DNA of 64,000 bases from Closterium sp. NIES-65 (Eukaryota > Streptophyta > Zygnematophyceae > Desmidiales > Closteriaceae): contig CANXME010002420.1 of assembly GCA_948144175.1 (NCBI GenBank), forward strand, positions 2,430,001-2,494,000. The letters are read 5' to 3'. The notes beneath the pieces were generated by a model. The model ran no database searches, was not told the origin of the DNA, and saw nothing but the letters and a program-made list of their open reading frames with translations. This document shows, piece by piece, positions 52,826-63,364 of this stretch (position 1 is its first letter; each line of letters opens with the position of its first letter). A program made the translations under genes and the position numbers.

Positions 52826-54090
52826 ACCCCCTCCCCCCTAAAGGTACCGCTCCCTCAGGTGTGTCTCAGGTAGACCCTGTTGAGCCTGTTTACATAGCTG
52901 TCGACTCTTGTCCAGCTGCCGGTGCGGAGTCTGGAGGTGCTGAGCCTGGGGGTGCGGAGCCTAGGGGTGCTGAGCCTGGGGGTGCGGAGCCTGGGGGTGC
53001 TGAGCCTGGGAGTGTTGAGCCTGGGGGTGCTGAGCCTGGGGGTGCGGAGCCTATGGGTGCTGAGCCTGGGGGTGCTGAGCCTGGGGGTGCTGAGCCTGGG
53101 GGTGCTGAGCCTGGGGGTGCTGAGCCTGGGGGTGCTGAGCCTGGGGGTGCTGAGTCTGGGGGTTCTGAGTCTGGAGGCCCTGAGCCTGAGAGTCCTACAC
53201 CTGGAGGAGCCCTCTCCTCAGAGCAGCTGCGTGAGTGGTACTTAAAGTAGTGCAGCCTCAGGAGAGGTACCTCTGGAGCCAGGCGTACTACTGGGGCTGG
53301 TGCCGGTGCTTCTCCTTCTAGCCGGGAGCTCCCCTCCCGTGAGCAGATCCGTGAGTGGTACGAGCGGCGCTTCACTCTTCAAAGTGGCGGGCCTGGTGTC
53401 ACGGACCCCGGTGCTGCTTGTGCTGCTGCTGGTGCTGCGGACCCGGGCGTTGGAGCTGCTGCTGGCGCTGAGGACCCGGGCATTGGAGCTGCTGCTGGTG
53501 CTGAGGACCCGGGCACTGGTGCTGCTGCTGGTGCTGTGGAGCCGTGCGCTGGTGCTACTGCTGGTAATGTGGAGTCGGGCGTTGGAGATGCTGCTGGTGC
53601 TGAGGACCCGGGCGTTGGATCTGCTGCTGCTGCTGCTGAGGACCCGGGAGTTGGAGCTGCTGCTGGTGCTGAGGACCCTGGCTCTGGTGTCTCTGCTGGT
53701 TCTGGAGTCGCTGCACGGCGGCGGCCGTACTTCGTTCCACTCCTTCAGCAGGTTCTTGGTCTCCCGCCTTCTCCCGGTCCTCCTCCTCCCTTAGAGTGTC
53801 CACAGCCTGTCCGGTCACAATTAGAGCTACGGCCCACCTCCCCACTGCCTGCTCCTTCTCCCTACACTGGGCCTACCGGAGGTCCTGCTGAGCGTCGTGA
53901 GCCTGCGTCTCGCCCTGCGTCGCCTGTCCGTACTGCTCGCACTAGTGGTTGCGGTTCGCGTCAGCATCCTCCTCCTGTCCTTGGCACGCACCGGATGTCT
54001 CTACGTCCGTCCACTGCTCCTCTGCGTGCCCCTTTGTCTTCTCCTCCTGAGTCCTCTCTTCCTGCTCTTGCCGACCCGGAGTCGCTGAGT
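52826..54090 (+). pseudogene. Repeat-rich integrase-RT linker of E1
   Basis: Opens as SQVDPVEPVYIAVDS, then about 17 copies of a 15-bp unit (gggggtgctgagcct) encoding GAEPG pentapeptides (52925-53170), then LSSEQLREWYLK and a stop (53248-53250). The same frame continues with SREQIREWYERR, then Gly/Ala/Asp-rich repeats (gctgctggtgctgaggacccggg, 53440-53690) and RRRPYFVPLLQQVLG. Near 54088 a deletion with shared gagtc at its edges removes about 130 bp relative to C1 and shifts the frame. Confidence 0.75.
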
Positions 54091-54504
54091 CTGAGTCTGT
54101 CTGTCCTCCATCTGTCGACGGTGAGTGTGCCCTTGGCACGGACGTCCTTGAGGACAGGCAGGAGGAGTTCCAGTGCTTGGCCGCTGCTTCACCTCATCTC
54201 GTATCCGTACTGCTTACCCCTGAGGGAGACCCGGATGCACTCGACATCCCGACTCCGCGCTCTTACGCGGAGGCGATAGAGTGTCCCTACTCTTCTCAGT
54301 GGCAGGCAGCTATGGATGCAGAGATGGCTTCCTGGAAGTCCACGGGCACCTACGTTGACGCTGTCCCCCCTCTTGGGGCGAACATCGTCACTGGCATGTG
54401 GATTTTGAGGGTGAAGCAGCCGCCGGGTTCTCCGCATGTCTTCAAGGCGCGTTACGTGGCTCGGGGCTTCAATCAGCGGCAGGGAGTTGACTACTTTCAA
54501 AACC
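54091..54504 (+). pseudogene. Upstream part of RT in E1, out of frame
   Basis: Frame 54177 onward: SPHLVSVLLTPEGDPDAL, DIPTPRSYAEAIECPYSSQW, AAMDAEMASWKSTGTYVDA, NIVTGMWILRVKQPPGSP, FKARYVARGFNQRQGVDYF. It is closer to D1 than to C1 in this region. An extra base near 54502 (aaaacc) shifts it relative to the following RT frame. Confidence 0.85.
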
Positions 54505-55827
54505 TTCTTTCCCACCCTGAAGATGACCACTCTTCGGGTACTGCTGCACGTAGCTGCTCACCGTGACTACGAGCTACACTCTCTTGACTTCAGCACCGCT
54601 TTCCTGCAGGGCAGCTTGCACGAGGAGATCTGGCTGCGCCGCTCACTTGGCTTCACTAGGACTTTTCCTCCTAGCACCCAGTGGAGCCACCGGCGGCCAG
54701 TCTACGGTCTCCGCCAGGCACCGCGTGAGTGGCACGACACACTGAGGACTACACTTGTGGCTCTTGGGTTTGCTCCCTCTACTTTAGACCCGTCGCTGTT
54801 TCTATGCACCGACACTTCACTGCCGCCGTTCTACATCCTCGTGTACGTCGACGACTTGGTCTTTGCCACAGCTGACACTGCTGGACTCGCCTACGTGAAG
54901 TCCGAGCTGCAGAAGAGACACACGTGCACAGACTTGGGTGAACTGCGCAGCTACCTTGGCTTGCAGATCACCCGGGACAGAGCACACCGCACCATCACCC
55001 TGACTCAGTCACACATGGTACAGCAGGTCCTTCAGCGCTTCGGCTTCACGTACTCCTTGCCTCAGGCCACTCCTCTGCCTACTCGCCACTCGCTCTTAGC
55101 TCTGCCTTCGGATGAGTCCGTAGAGTCGAGTGGTCCGTACCCAGAGCTTGTTGGCTGCCTCATGTACGTGATGACCTGCACACGACTTGACCTTGCATAC
55201 CCTCTTAGCATTCTCGCACGCTATGTTGCTCCTGGGAGACACCGACTAGAGCACATGGCTGCAGCGAAGAGGGTGTTGCGCTACCTGTGCAGTACGTCGT
55301 GCATGGGGCTAGTGCTTGGAGGGCGGAGTCCAGTGGTCCTCACTGGGCACGCGGACGCTTCTTGGGCTGACGACCATTCTACTCAGCGGTCGTCACAGGG
55401 TTACACCTTCAACCTTGGTTCCGGTTCTGTTTCGTGGCGGGATACTCGCTCGTCTTCTGTTCTCAGCTCTAGTTGTGAAGCTGAGATCTACGTCGGGGCC
55501 ATGGCTGCACAGGAGCTTCGCTGGCTCACCTACCTGCTGACCGACCTTGGAGAGCCGCCTCGTTCTCCTCCAGTCCTGTATGTAGACAACAAGGCCATGC
55601 TGGCCTTGTGTCAAGAGCAGAGACTGGAGCACAGAACAAAGCACATTGCTCTCCGCTACTTCCTTGCTCGTGAGCTACAGCAGCGTGGTCAGTTGCGGCT
55701 TGCGTACGTGGCCTCTGAGGCCAACACTGCTAATGTTTTCACCAAGGCACTTGCGCCTTGTGATCATCAGCGCTTCTGCACGCAGCTGGGTCTTGTGCCT
55801 CTCTTGCCTCACTTGCTCACCTCTTGA
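54505..55827 (+). pseudogene. Copia RT and RNase H of E1 (open frame)
   Basis: Continuous open frame of about 440 codons to TGA 55825-55827, the most intact RT-RNase H of the short-LTR families here. RT: TLRVLLHVAAHRDYELHSLD, FSTAFLQGSLHEEIWLRR, VYGLRQAPREWHDTL, FYILVYVDDLVFATADTAG with catalytic YVDD, DLGELRSYLGLQI. RNase H: LTGHADASWADDHSTQRS, SSSCEAEIYVGAMAAQEL, LYVDNKAMLALCQEQ, HIALRYFLARELQQRG, CDHQRFCTQLGLVP. Catalytic D and E positions of RNase H appear kept. It cannot be expressed as a polyprotein because upstream frames are broken. Confidence 0.9.
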
Positions 55828-56164
55828 CCTTGCTTGTATTGTTACCTATATCTATACCTGCTCTTGCTTGTCTAGCTTTTATATGTCTATACTCCTGCAT
55901 GTGAACTGACCCTGTGGCCCTGAACTTGTGCTCGGACTGTGTGGTGACGTTGTGATCCACCCTGAGCTTGCTTTTCTTTGCTTTGCTTGACTGGTCTTGT
56001 GACCCCTTGTTCTCCCCCACTTTGCCTATGGGGGTGTGTCAGAACATTATAGCTTATACATTTTGTGTAGGCTATAGTGGGGTATCCCATAGGGGGTACA
56101 ACCCAATTAGGGTTAGTACTTGTACTCACTCCTTTCATAGTTCATCCATTCTCGTTTCTTCTCA
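55828..56164 (+). repeat. Tail and outer 3' LTR of E1
   Basis: The tail carries the conserved gatccaccctgagcttgc block and the purine tract cctatgggggtg. The LTR at 56037-56164 matches 47878-48005 with few changes and is followed by ACACC. Confidence 0.9.
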
Positions 56165-56417
56165 ACACCCCCATAGTTTAGGAGACGGTAGTCATGTCGA
56201 GAGCAACACACAACCCAAGAGCAAGGGTCACATGGCCAGTCAGCAAGAACAAGCAACGGTCACACGACCAGTTCACAAGAACAAAGAAACTCTCGGGGTG
56301 GATCTCAAGATCACCACAAAGTCCAAGAACAAGCAAGGGGCCACAAGGCCAATTGACATGAAAGTATATAGCAGATATAAGAGATGCAAGAGTACAAGAC
56401 ATGCACGACAAGCATCT
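56165..56417 (-). other. 3' untranslated tail of G1
   Basis: Plus sense cccccatagtttagg is the complement of the G1 purine tract next to its 3' LTR (now at 47873). The segment at 56330-56510 has a diverged direct repeat (gatgcaagagtacaa .. agcatctctata). No coding content. Confidence 0.65.
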
Positions 56418-58290
56418 CTATAGAAGTAAGGGGCCACAAGGCCTGTCCACAAGCACAGATATAAAATATTTAGTGAGATGCAAGAGTACAATACAAAGCA
56501 TCTCTATACAAGCAAGTGTGTCTACAAGGCCAAGCTGGGTGCAGAAATGCTGGTGGTCACAAGGCGGCAACGCCTTGGTGAAGATGTCTGCAGTGTTGGC
56601 CTCAAAGACCACACGTCACACGAGTGCCTGGCCACGCTGCTGCAACTCTCGCAAAAGGAAGTAACAAAGCTGGATGTGCTTCGCCTTCCCAACCAGTCGG
56701 GGCAAGTCGCACAACAGGATAGCAGACCTGTTGTTGGCGAACAAGACTGGGGAAGAACGAGGCCGCTCACCAAGGTCGGTGAGGAGGAAAGACAGTCAGC
56801 GAAGCTCCTATGCTACCATGGCCGCAACGTACACCTCTGCCTCACAACTAGAACTAGAGACGGACGACCCCCGTGTCGACCTCCACAAAACAGGTCCGGT
56901 CCCAAGGCTGAAGCGGTAACCCTATGTAGACTGCAACGACTCTGCGTCGTCAGCCCACGACGAGTCAGAAAAACCTGTAAGTGTAACTGGCTGCTTCTCT
57001 ACAAGGACAAGTCCCATGCCTGGTGTGCTCGCCATATACTTTGCCACCCTCTTAGCAACGTACCAGTGGGAAGGTCGGTGTCTGCCAGGCGCAACAAAGT
57101 GCGCAAGAACGCTAAGAGGGTAAGCTAGGTCTTGGCGAGTACAGGATATGGACCGCTGGACTCAAACGGCTCGTCCAAAGGTGGAGCCGTGGGTCCATGA
57201 TCCACAGCAAGAGGGGTGAGCTGCACCTTGGAGAATGGGAAGCGAAACTGCGTGAGGAGCTGCTCGACCATATGCGACTGAGTCAGCGTAATGGTGCGAG
57301 CTGCCCTGTCCTTGGTGATCTGCAGGCCAAGGTAGCACTGCAGCTCACCAAGGTCAATGCAAATGTGCCTCCCCTGCAGTTCCTCCTTCACGGAGGCCAC
57401 TGCGCATCGGTCGAGAGTGGCGAAGACCAGTTTGTCAACGTAAACCAGCACAAAGAACGGGGTCGACCACGGTGAACGAACACCGACGGGTCGGCAGACG
57501 ACGGAAAAAAGTCAAGTGCAGCAAGTGTCGTGCGAAGTGTGTCGTGCCACTCACGAAGAGCCTAGCGCAGGCCGTAGACTGGACGACGCAGCTGCCACTG
57601 GGTCTCAAGAGGGAAAGAGACGGTGAAGCCAGGCGGACGACGCAACCAGATCTGCTCGTACAGGCTCTCCTAAAGCAACGCTATGGAGAAGTCTAAGAAG
57701 TGCAACTCGTAGTCGTGCTGAGCTGCAATGTGCAGCAACACCCGAAGATTGGTCATCTTTGGGGTGGGAGCGAAGGTCTGGAAGAAGTCTATCCTTTCTC
57801 GCTGACTGAAGCCTCTCGCCACGTAGCGCGCCTTGAACACCGGTGGTGCTCCAGGTGGCCGCTTCACCTTGTAGAGCCATATGCCATTGAAAACGTTCGC
57901 CCCACGTGGTGGGACGGCATCGACGTAGGTGCCTGTGGACCTATAAGATGCCATCTCTGCCTCCTCAATTGCTATCCAATACGAAGGGATCGGGATATCA
58001 ATGGCGACTAAATCCCCCTCAGGGGCAAGCAGCATGGCGCAGAGATGAGTAACAGCGGCCGCAAGGAAACCAAACTCAAATTGCCTGTCCTCCAGGACCT
58101 CCAAGGGAAAGACAGGAGCACCCCCAGAGGATGGAGAACGAGCAGTGCCAGTCACCAGGTGAGCGGTGTAGTCAAGGCGGTGGGAAGAGGCAAAGGCACT
58201 GACAGTGGTGACACTGAGGCGGAGAGCAGAGGGGCAGTCGGGCGAGTGACCAACGCGGACAGACCACGGGAGACGATACGGCAAGAGGCA
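56418..58290 (-). pseudogene. Copia RT and RNase H of G1
   Basis: RT N-terminal half at 58284-57670: PLEVLEDRQFEFGFLAAA, EMASYRSTGTYVDAVPPRG, IWLYKVKRPPGAPPVFKARY, GFSQRERIDFFQTFAPTPKM, DYELHFLDFSIAL, then a stop. A shifted segment holds IWLRRPPGF and REWHDTLRTTLAAL. At 57451-57125 the catalytic motif is YVDK instead of YVDD, followed by LQGRHICIDLGELQCYLGLQI and TLTQSHMVEQLL. RNase H is fragmentary; its end reads FEANTADIFTKALPPCDHQHF (56612 onward). The lost second Asp and many stops show long decay. Confidence 0.87.
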
Positions 58291-59295
58291 CGGAGGTAGT
58301 CGGACAGCGGGTTGTGAAACACAGTGAGGGATGACTCACGAGGTTGTGGAAGGACAGGTGGAGACGGAACACTAGATCGAAGAACAAGGTGAAACGGGCC
58401 GTCGGCACGGTAACAGGACCGACGAGGCTCTGGGGACACAGCACGACTGAGGGGAGAACGACGAGCCCACTGGGACGAGGAAAGGGACTCGACAGGGGGA
58501 ACAGGAGGGGACAGTAGGGGACCACGAACCGAGCGTGCAGGTGCTGGGTCGGGCAGGTCAGCAGTCGCAGTCGCCGCCGCTCCGCCCCCGTTGGCGTCTC
58601 CTGCGACAGTACCTGCCCCTATTCTTGCTCCTGTGGCTCCTCCTCTGCCCTCTCCTGCTGAGGCTGCAGCTGCACTCGCTGCTATGGCCGGGACTCCTCC
58701 GCTACCCTCTCCTGCTGCGGTCGTAACTCCTCTACTCTTTCCTGCTGTGTCTATTACTGTACCTACTGCTGCGGTCGGGACTCCTGCTCTACCCTCTTCT
58801 GGTGCGGTCGTGACTCTTCCTTCTACTCTCTCCTGCTGCGACTGCAACTCCACCTGCTGCTATACTCGTAACTCCTCTACACTCTCTTGCTGTAGCTGCA
58901 ACTGCACCTGCTGCTATAGTGGTGACCCCTCCTCTGCTCTCTCTTGCTGCTGCTTGTGACTCCTCTACTCTTGCTGCTGCGACTGAGACTGCTCCTGCTG
59001 CTGCTGTTGCTGCTGCTATGCCCTCTCAAACCGCTCACGCTCCTCCCTTTCCAACCGGAGGAGACGCTGCTCACGGGTTAAGAAACGTACAGTGCGCGGT
59101 GTAGGCGCCACAGTGCCAGTGCCTCTAGCTCTAGCACCCCCAGAACCAGCAACTCCACCACCGACACCCCCGTGGCCTCCGGTACCTCCTGAAGTAACAC
59201 CCCAAGGCTCCGCAGCAACCGGCCGCAGAGAAGAACGAGAAAGGAACTGTGGGACGGACGGGAAGCCAAAGGGTGACGAGAACGTCAGCTAGAGA
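58291..59295 (-). pseudogene. Integrase-RT linker of G1
   Basis: Low-complexity region dominated by ctgctg/gctact-type repeats (58560-59020). In minus frames it gives Ala/Gly/Thr/Val-rich sequence (about 58853-58300) comparable in place, though not in repeat type, to the linkers of C1, D1 and E1. There is no clear GAEPG block. Frames are broken. Confidence 0.6.
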
Positions 59296-60376
59296 ACCCT
59301 AGACGCGGAAGTCAGCTGCTACGCCCAAAGAACCTGTCCAAAGGGAGACTGGCGTCACCCGTGGCCATGCGTCACTATGCCACAGGTTCAATTGGTGCGC
59401 GGCGTAGTGGACTGCCTGAAGCCACAGGAACTGGGGGGCACCGGCATGGCACATGGAGTAACCTCCATTACCACGCCGATGTGTCGCTCGGCCACCCTGT
59501 TCTGCTGCGGCGAGTCTGGTAGTGTGTAAGACTAGATGATCCCCCGACCCTAAACAGAATGTCTCCAGGAGAGAGGAAGAAAAATTCACCACCACGGTCC
59601 GAATGTGGGCGGAGCCCACACAGGCCCTGGGCGCCACCCCTCGCTAGTAGCCATGGCTCGAGGACGGTATGCACGTCAACCTTCCGTCGCAAGGAGAAAA
59701 CCGTGGTGTAGCGGGAGAAGTCGTCCACCACAATCACGAAGTAGCGCTCCTGGCGTGGGCCAAGGACCAGGGAGGGGCCCCAGACGTCCAAGTGCAGAGT
59801 CTGTAGGGGAGTCCGTAGTGGGCGGGAACGAGGAGGAGTGAGGGGCAGCGCACAGCCGACCCTCGACGCAAGGAGTGCACGGCGGCGCAGGCGAGCGAGG
59901 AAGCAGGGCAAGTGACTTTGGGCGACCTAAGACCAGACGGTGACGTACCATCCTATAAAGACGTGAGAACGACGGGTGACCGAGACGGTGGTGCCAGAGG
60001 ACCGACGGGTCGCACGACACAGCAGCTACATGACCTGACCTGGCCTGACCTGACACAGCACCGGGAAAGTAGTGACTTCTCTGAGGTCGTGCAGGTAACT
60101 GACACCCACCAAGTTCCTGGAGAACGAGGGTGTGTAGTAATCCGTGAGAAACCGAGAGGGAGCCGCCTGACATGTAAGGGTGGTGGTGTTGTGAGCAACC
60201 ACCGGTCCTGTTGTGGAGTCAGCTAGGGCGACAAAGACGAGAGTTCGTAATGGTGTGAGGTCTGCGCAGTCGCGAAAGAAACAACTTGACGCCCCAGAGT
60301 CGAGCGTGAACGATAGAGACGCAGTTCCGGTGGTCGAACCTGTGCAAGCTAACGCTAGCATGGAAAGCACTTGCAA
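59296..60376 (-). pseudogene. Copia protease, pre-integrase and integrase of G1
   Basis: Protease at 60376-60026: LSFTLDSGASSCFFRDC with DSGA. GAG-pre-integrase: SVLWHHRLGHPSFSRLYRM and CTPCVEGRLCAAPH. Integrase core: LHLDVWGPSLVLGPRQERYF, VVDDFSRYTTVFSLRR, then RPHSDRGGEF. The Glu region is scrambled near 59480-59530, and the C-terminal WLQAVHYAAHQLNLWHSD lies in another frame. Three frames and several stops. Confidence 0.85.
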
Positions 60377-61899
60377 CCTCTACATCACCTAAGCTAGACA
60401 AACAAGAGTAATAACCAGAATACGCAGCACTAGAGTCATCCGCATACATCACAGAAGGCAGATCGCACATCATGGTCCAAGTCTACTGCATTCATGTCAA
60501 CAACTGCGGACCAACGGTGTGCGCCAGCAAGCGCCAGTCGGGGGGAGTGCGACCAAGGCCGAAGTGGGCGGTGCGGTCCGTAAGCTGCGCAAAGCACAGA
60601 CCCGGAGGGCGGAGGCGGCCACAGGGGCCGTCTCGACGGGAACCGGTCCGAGCCTAGTACTGGCAAGGAGTCAAGGCTGGACCACGCGACGACCAGCTCG
60701 ACGGGCCACTGCTACGTGCAGTGCTCTCTGGTCCGGCCGGCCTCTACTGCTGCTGCGAGGGCCACTGCTGGACCTGCTGCTGCTGGCCTTGGAGAAGCTG
60801 CTGCCGTGGCTGCTGCTGCTGCTGCTGCTACTGCAGCAGCTGCTGCTGCTGCTGCTACTGCAGCTGCTGTTGTGGCTGCTAGTGTTGCTGTGGCTGCTCC
60901 TGCGGCTGCTGCTGCTGCTGGGGCTCCACACTCCCTAAGTCAGGACCCCACCTCCACTACCACCGAAAAACGCCACCTCCTCCACTCCCTCCACCTCCTC
61001 CACTTCCTCCACCCCCTCCACCATCACCCGCACCGCCGTTCCCACCGCCACCACCACCTCCTCCTTTCTTGCCACCCTTCTTGCCCGCCTTGTTGCCAGA
61101 GGCAACGGCCGCCACCCTCTGTTGCAGAAGCAACAGAGGCATAGGTCACAGAGGAGGCAAGGAAAGACGGGGCATACCCCTCAAAGATAGGGGGTGGACA
61201 ATACCAGTAGTGGCAGCAAGGGACCGAGCAGGACCCTCTACTACAAGGAGCTTCTCCTCTAAGAGCTCAATGGTGAGGGTCGGTGGATCAATGATGAGAA
61301 AATAATCACGAGCGGATTTGAATCGGTCAGGGAGACGGGAGGCGAGAAGGTACAAGGTCATGTACGTGGAGAGGGGGGGGGAGGGGGGGTTCTTAGCGAG
61401 CAAGGCAGAGTCAACAAACGCAGCACGGAACTGAGCATCAAGGGAGCACAAGTGCATGATCAGGTCAGCCACCCCAGAAAATGATTGGGATATCAGGAAA
61501 GTGAAAGGGGAGGATGTGGCGTCCTAGAGTCACAGTGACAGGAGTGGAATAGCGAGTGATCAGAACTTTCATCAGTGAGGGCGCCGTCTCCTCGTGCGCA
61601 ATGTGTTCCTGCTCGGGTCGGCGGCAGCAGGGCAGTGATAGCAAGGATGGTGGCATTGTCACGCGCAGCCGAGCGCCTAAGCTCAGTGCGACACTGGGCA
61701 TAGGCAGCCTGGTCATCTGCTGACGCACCATCACCAAGCAGAGCAGGAGTGGGGGGTAGCTTTCAGCTCACCAGCAGCACGCACGGAAAGAGGGATATCT
61801 TTTTTGAGACGGCTGCCGAGGTAGAGCTTGAGCTTCCGCAGCCATGCCGGGAAACCGACAGGGCGTCCCTCAAAGGTCAAACTCCAGGACAGTCGTCAT
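60377..61899 (-). pseudogene. Copia gag of G1
   Basis: ATG 61899 starts MTTVLEFDL followed closely by a stop. UBN2-type core fragments: SLMKVLITRYSTPVTVTLG (about 61560), ADLIMHLCSLDAQFRAAFV (61472 onward), YMTLYLLASRLPDRFKSARD, EEKLLVVEGPARSLA. A Lys/Gly-rich tract (NKAGKKGGKKGGGGG, 61100-60960) precedes a long CTG/CAG repeat region (60760-60930). The Cys/His block of C1, D1 and E1 is not recognisable. Several stops and frame changes. Confidence 0.82.
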
Positions 61900-62702
61900 A
61901 GCAGTGGGAGGGGCCTTCTATGCGGCCAGGTGAGGCTAAGGACGGACGAGGGCGGCTAAGAGCAGCCTGGCACGGTTGGGTGCGGTTCGGGTGCGGTTGA
62001 GAGAGGTCTAGAGCGGTGGAGAGGGGGTTTGGTGTGGTTGAGTGCGGTGAAGGGCGGTTGAGACAGGTTGAGTTGGTGGGGAGCAGGCACTCGTGGTTGA
62101 GTGTGGTCTAGTGCGGTGAAAGGCGGTTTCTTGCGGATGGAAGTAGTCTAGTGCGGGTGAGAGGCAGATCTGGTGCGGTAGAATGCGGTTCAGTGGTTGT
62201 GGAGTGGTTGAGGCGGCTGTTAGGGTTTATTGCCACGGATTAGGGCGGTAGTGAGTCGCGGCAGACAGGGTACGGGCGGGAAAGCGATGGGGTACAGGCG
62301 GAACTGAGGGGGAATGCGTGGGGGGCCACGGGGCCAGCTAGCGCGGGCCACGGGGTTGTCGATTACGGGCCGCGCGGCTCGCTACGGATAGGCCGCAGAG
62401 CCTGCTAACGAAAAGGGCCGTGGGCCCGCTTCCTATGGTCGTTCGACGCGCGACAGGCGAGGAGCGCTCGGGAAACGGATGGGTGACGGGCGACGGGAGG
62501 GTAAATGTTGACGGCGACGGGAATGCTACGAGGCGGACGGGTAGGTACTGACGACGGACGCGCTTAAGGCGACGGACGACTAGCTACGAGGCGCGCGTTA
62601 GGACGGGGCGCGCGTTAGTACGAGGCGCGCGCTAGCGATTTTGGTGGGCCCTAATCTATCGAGAGTGAAAACGCGAGGGGAAACCCTAGCTACGGGAAAC
62701 CA
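61900..62702 (-). other. Leader of G1
   Basis: The stretch 61930-62230 is built on a gagtgcggt / gtctagtgcggtg theme (plus sense), a degenerate short repeat. The rest is GC-rich and ends beside the altered PBS gctctatacgag (62703-62714). No gene. Confidence 0.6.
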
Positions 62703-62712
62703 GCTCTATACG

Positions 62713-63134
62713 AGGTTAAGAATGACTAGAATGAGCACGTACTACACCCTCATTCTCAGTCTTCTCACCGCGGAAGCAGTGGCTACAGTGTTTGGACGTA
62801 GCGGGCTGGTGAGATAACTCGGTTGCGGGCCAAGTCGCACGAGGCGACGAAACCAGACTTGGGCCGTAAAATTCCGTTAACGCTGAACCGTTTAGAAAAC
62901 AGCAGTACCATTCTAGAACGTATAGAACCTTGACTAAACGCCCTGGGTCAAACTGTCAGTATAACGCATGTGATAGGACCTTCTTTGGTCCGCTGCGGCT
63001 ACACTAAGCGTCCCGGTCTGTATAACAAATGCCAGTCTAACGAGAATGAGGGTGTATAAGGGTAGATATAGCAAACCTAACCTTAGCACTAACCATGTGT
63101 ACACCACCTAGTCTAAAACAAACATAGTTTGACA
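62713..63134 (-). repeat. 5' LTR of G1, interrupted by a MITE
   Basis: Joining 62713-62744 to 63057-63134 gives a sequence collinear with the left LTR (gttaagaatgactag.., gatatagcaaacctaacc, gtacaccacctag, ..gtttgaca). The left terminus is mutated (aggttaag for tgttaag). GTTAC follows at 63135. Confidence 0.85.
62745..63054. mobile_element. 310-bp MITE with 13-bp TIRs and TA duplication
   Basis: Perfect 13-bp terminal inverted repeats caccctcattctc / gagaatgagggtg, flanked by TA on both sides (62743-62744, 63055-63056). It sits inside the G1 LTR, and removing it restores LTR collinearity. No coding capacity. A TA target fits a Tc1/mariner-mobilised MITE; the family is not identified. Confidence 0.85.
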
Positions 63135-63364
63135 GTTACTTGGTCGACCGGGCAACCACGTCGACCAGCAGCTTCTCCTCGTGCCCGTCGACCACCCAGG
63201 TCGACGACCACCACCCGTCGACCACACCAAGTCGACCACACCCCTAAACGACCAGCCCAACTTCCAGCCGACCACACCAAGTCGGCTTCACCAGGTCGGT
63301 GTCACCAAGTCGATGCCCTCCCAGGTCGACCTCACCATGTCGAGCTCCCATCAAAGTCGGCAGC
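63135..63364. repeat. GTCGAC-rich degenerate repeats, right part
   Basis: Seven GTCGAC sites in about 200 bp plus many caccaagtcg / ccaggtcg variants. It continues the block left of G1 (47158-47481). Confidence 0.65.

Larger units (their letters stand above)
47878..56164 (+). mobile_element. E1: composite copia element nested in G1
   Basis: Outer LTRs 47878-48005 and 56037-56164 are both 128 bp (TGTCAGAACATT...TTCTTCTCA) and are flanked by a perfect duplication ACACC (47873-47877, 56165-56169). The order inside is outer leader, the first 22 codons of outer gag, a second 5' LTR of another subfamily (49127-49258), inner leader, inner gag, protease, integrase, linker, then RT-RNase H resembling D1. 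The inner element has no matching 3' LTR. Confidence 0.93.
47742..63134 (-). mobile_element. G1: decayed copia element holding two nested insertions
   Basis: Left LTR 47742-47873 and right LTR about 62713-63134 (with a MITE inside), both ending ...GTTTGACA in plus sense. A perfect target duplication GTTAC lies at 47737-47741 and 63135-63139. E1 (47878-56164) is inserted just inside the left LTR. Without the insertions G1 would be about 6.8 kb. Gag, protease, integrase, RT and RNase H are recognisable on the minus strand, all broken. Confidence 0.9.
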
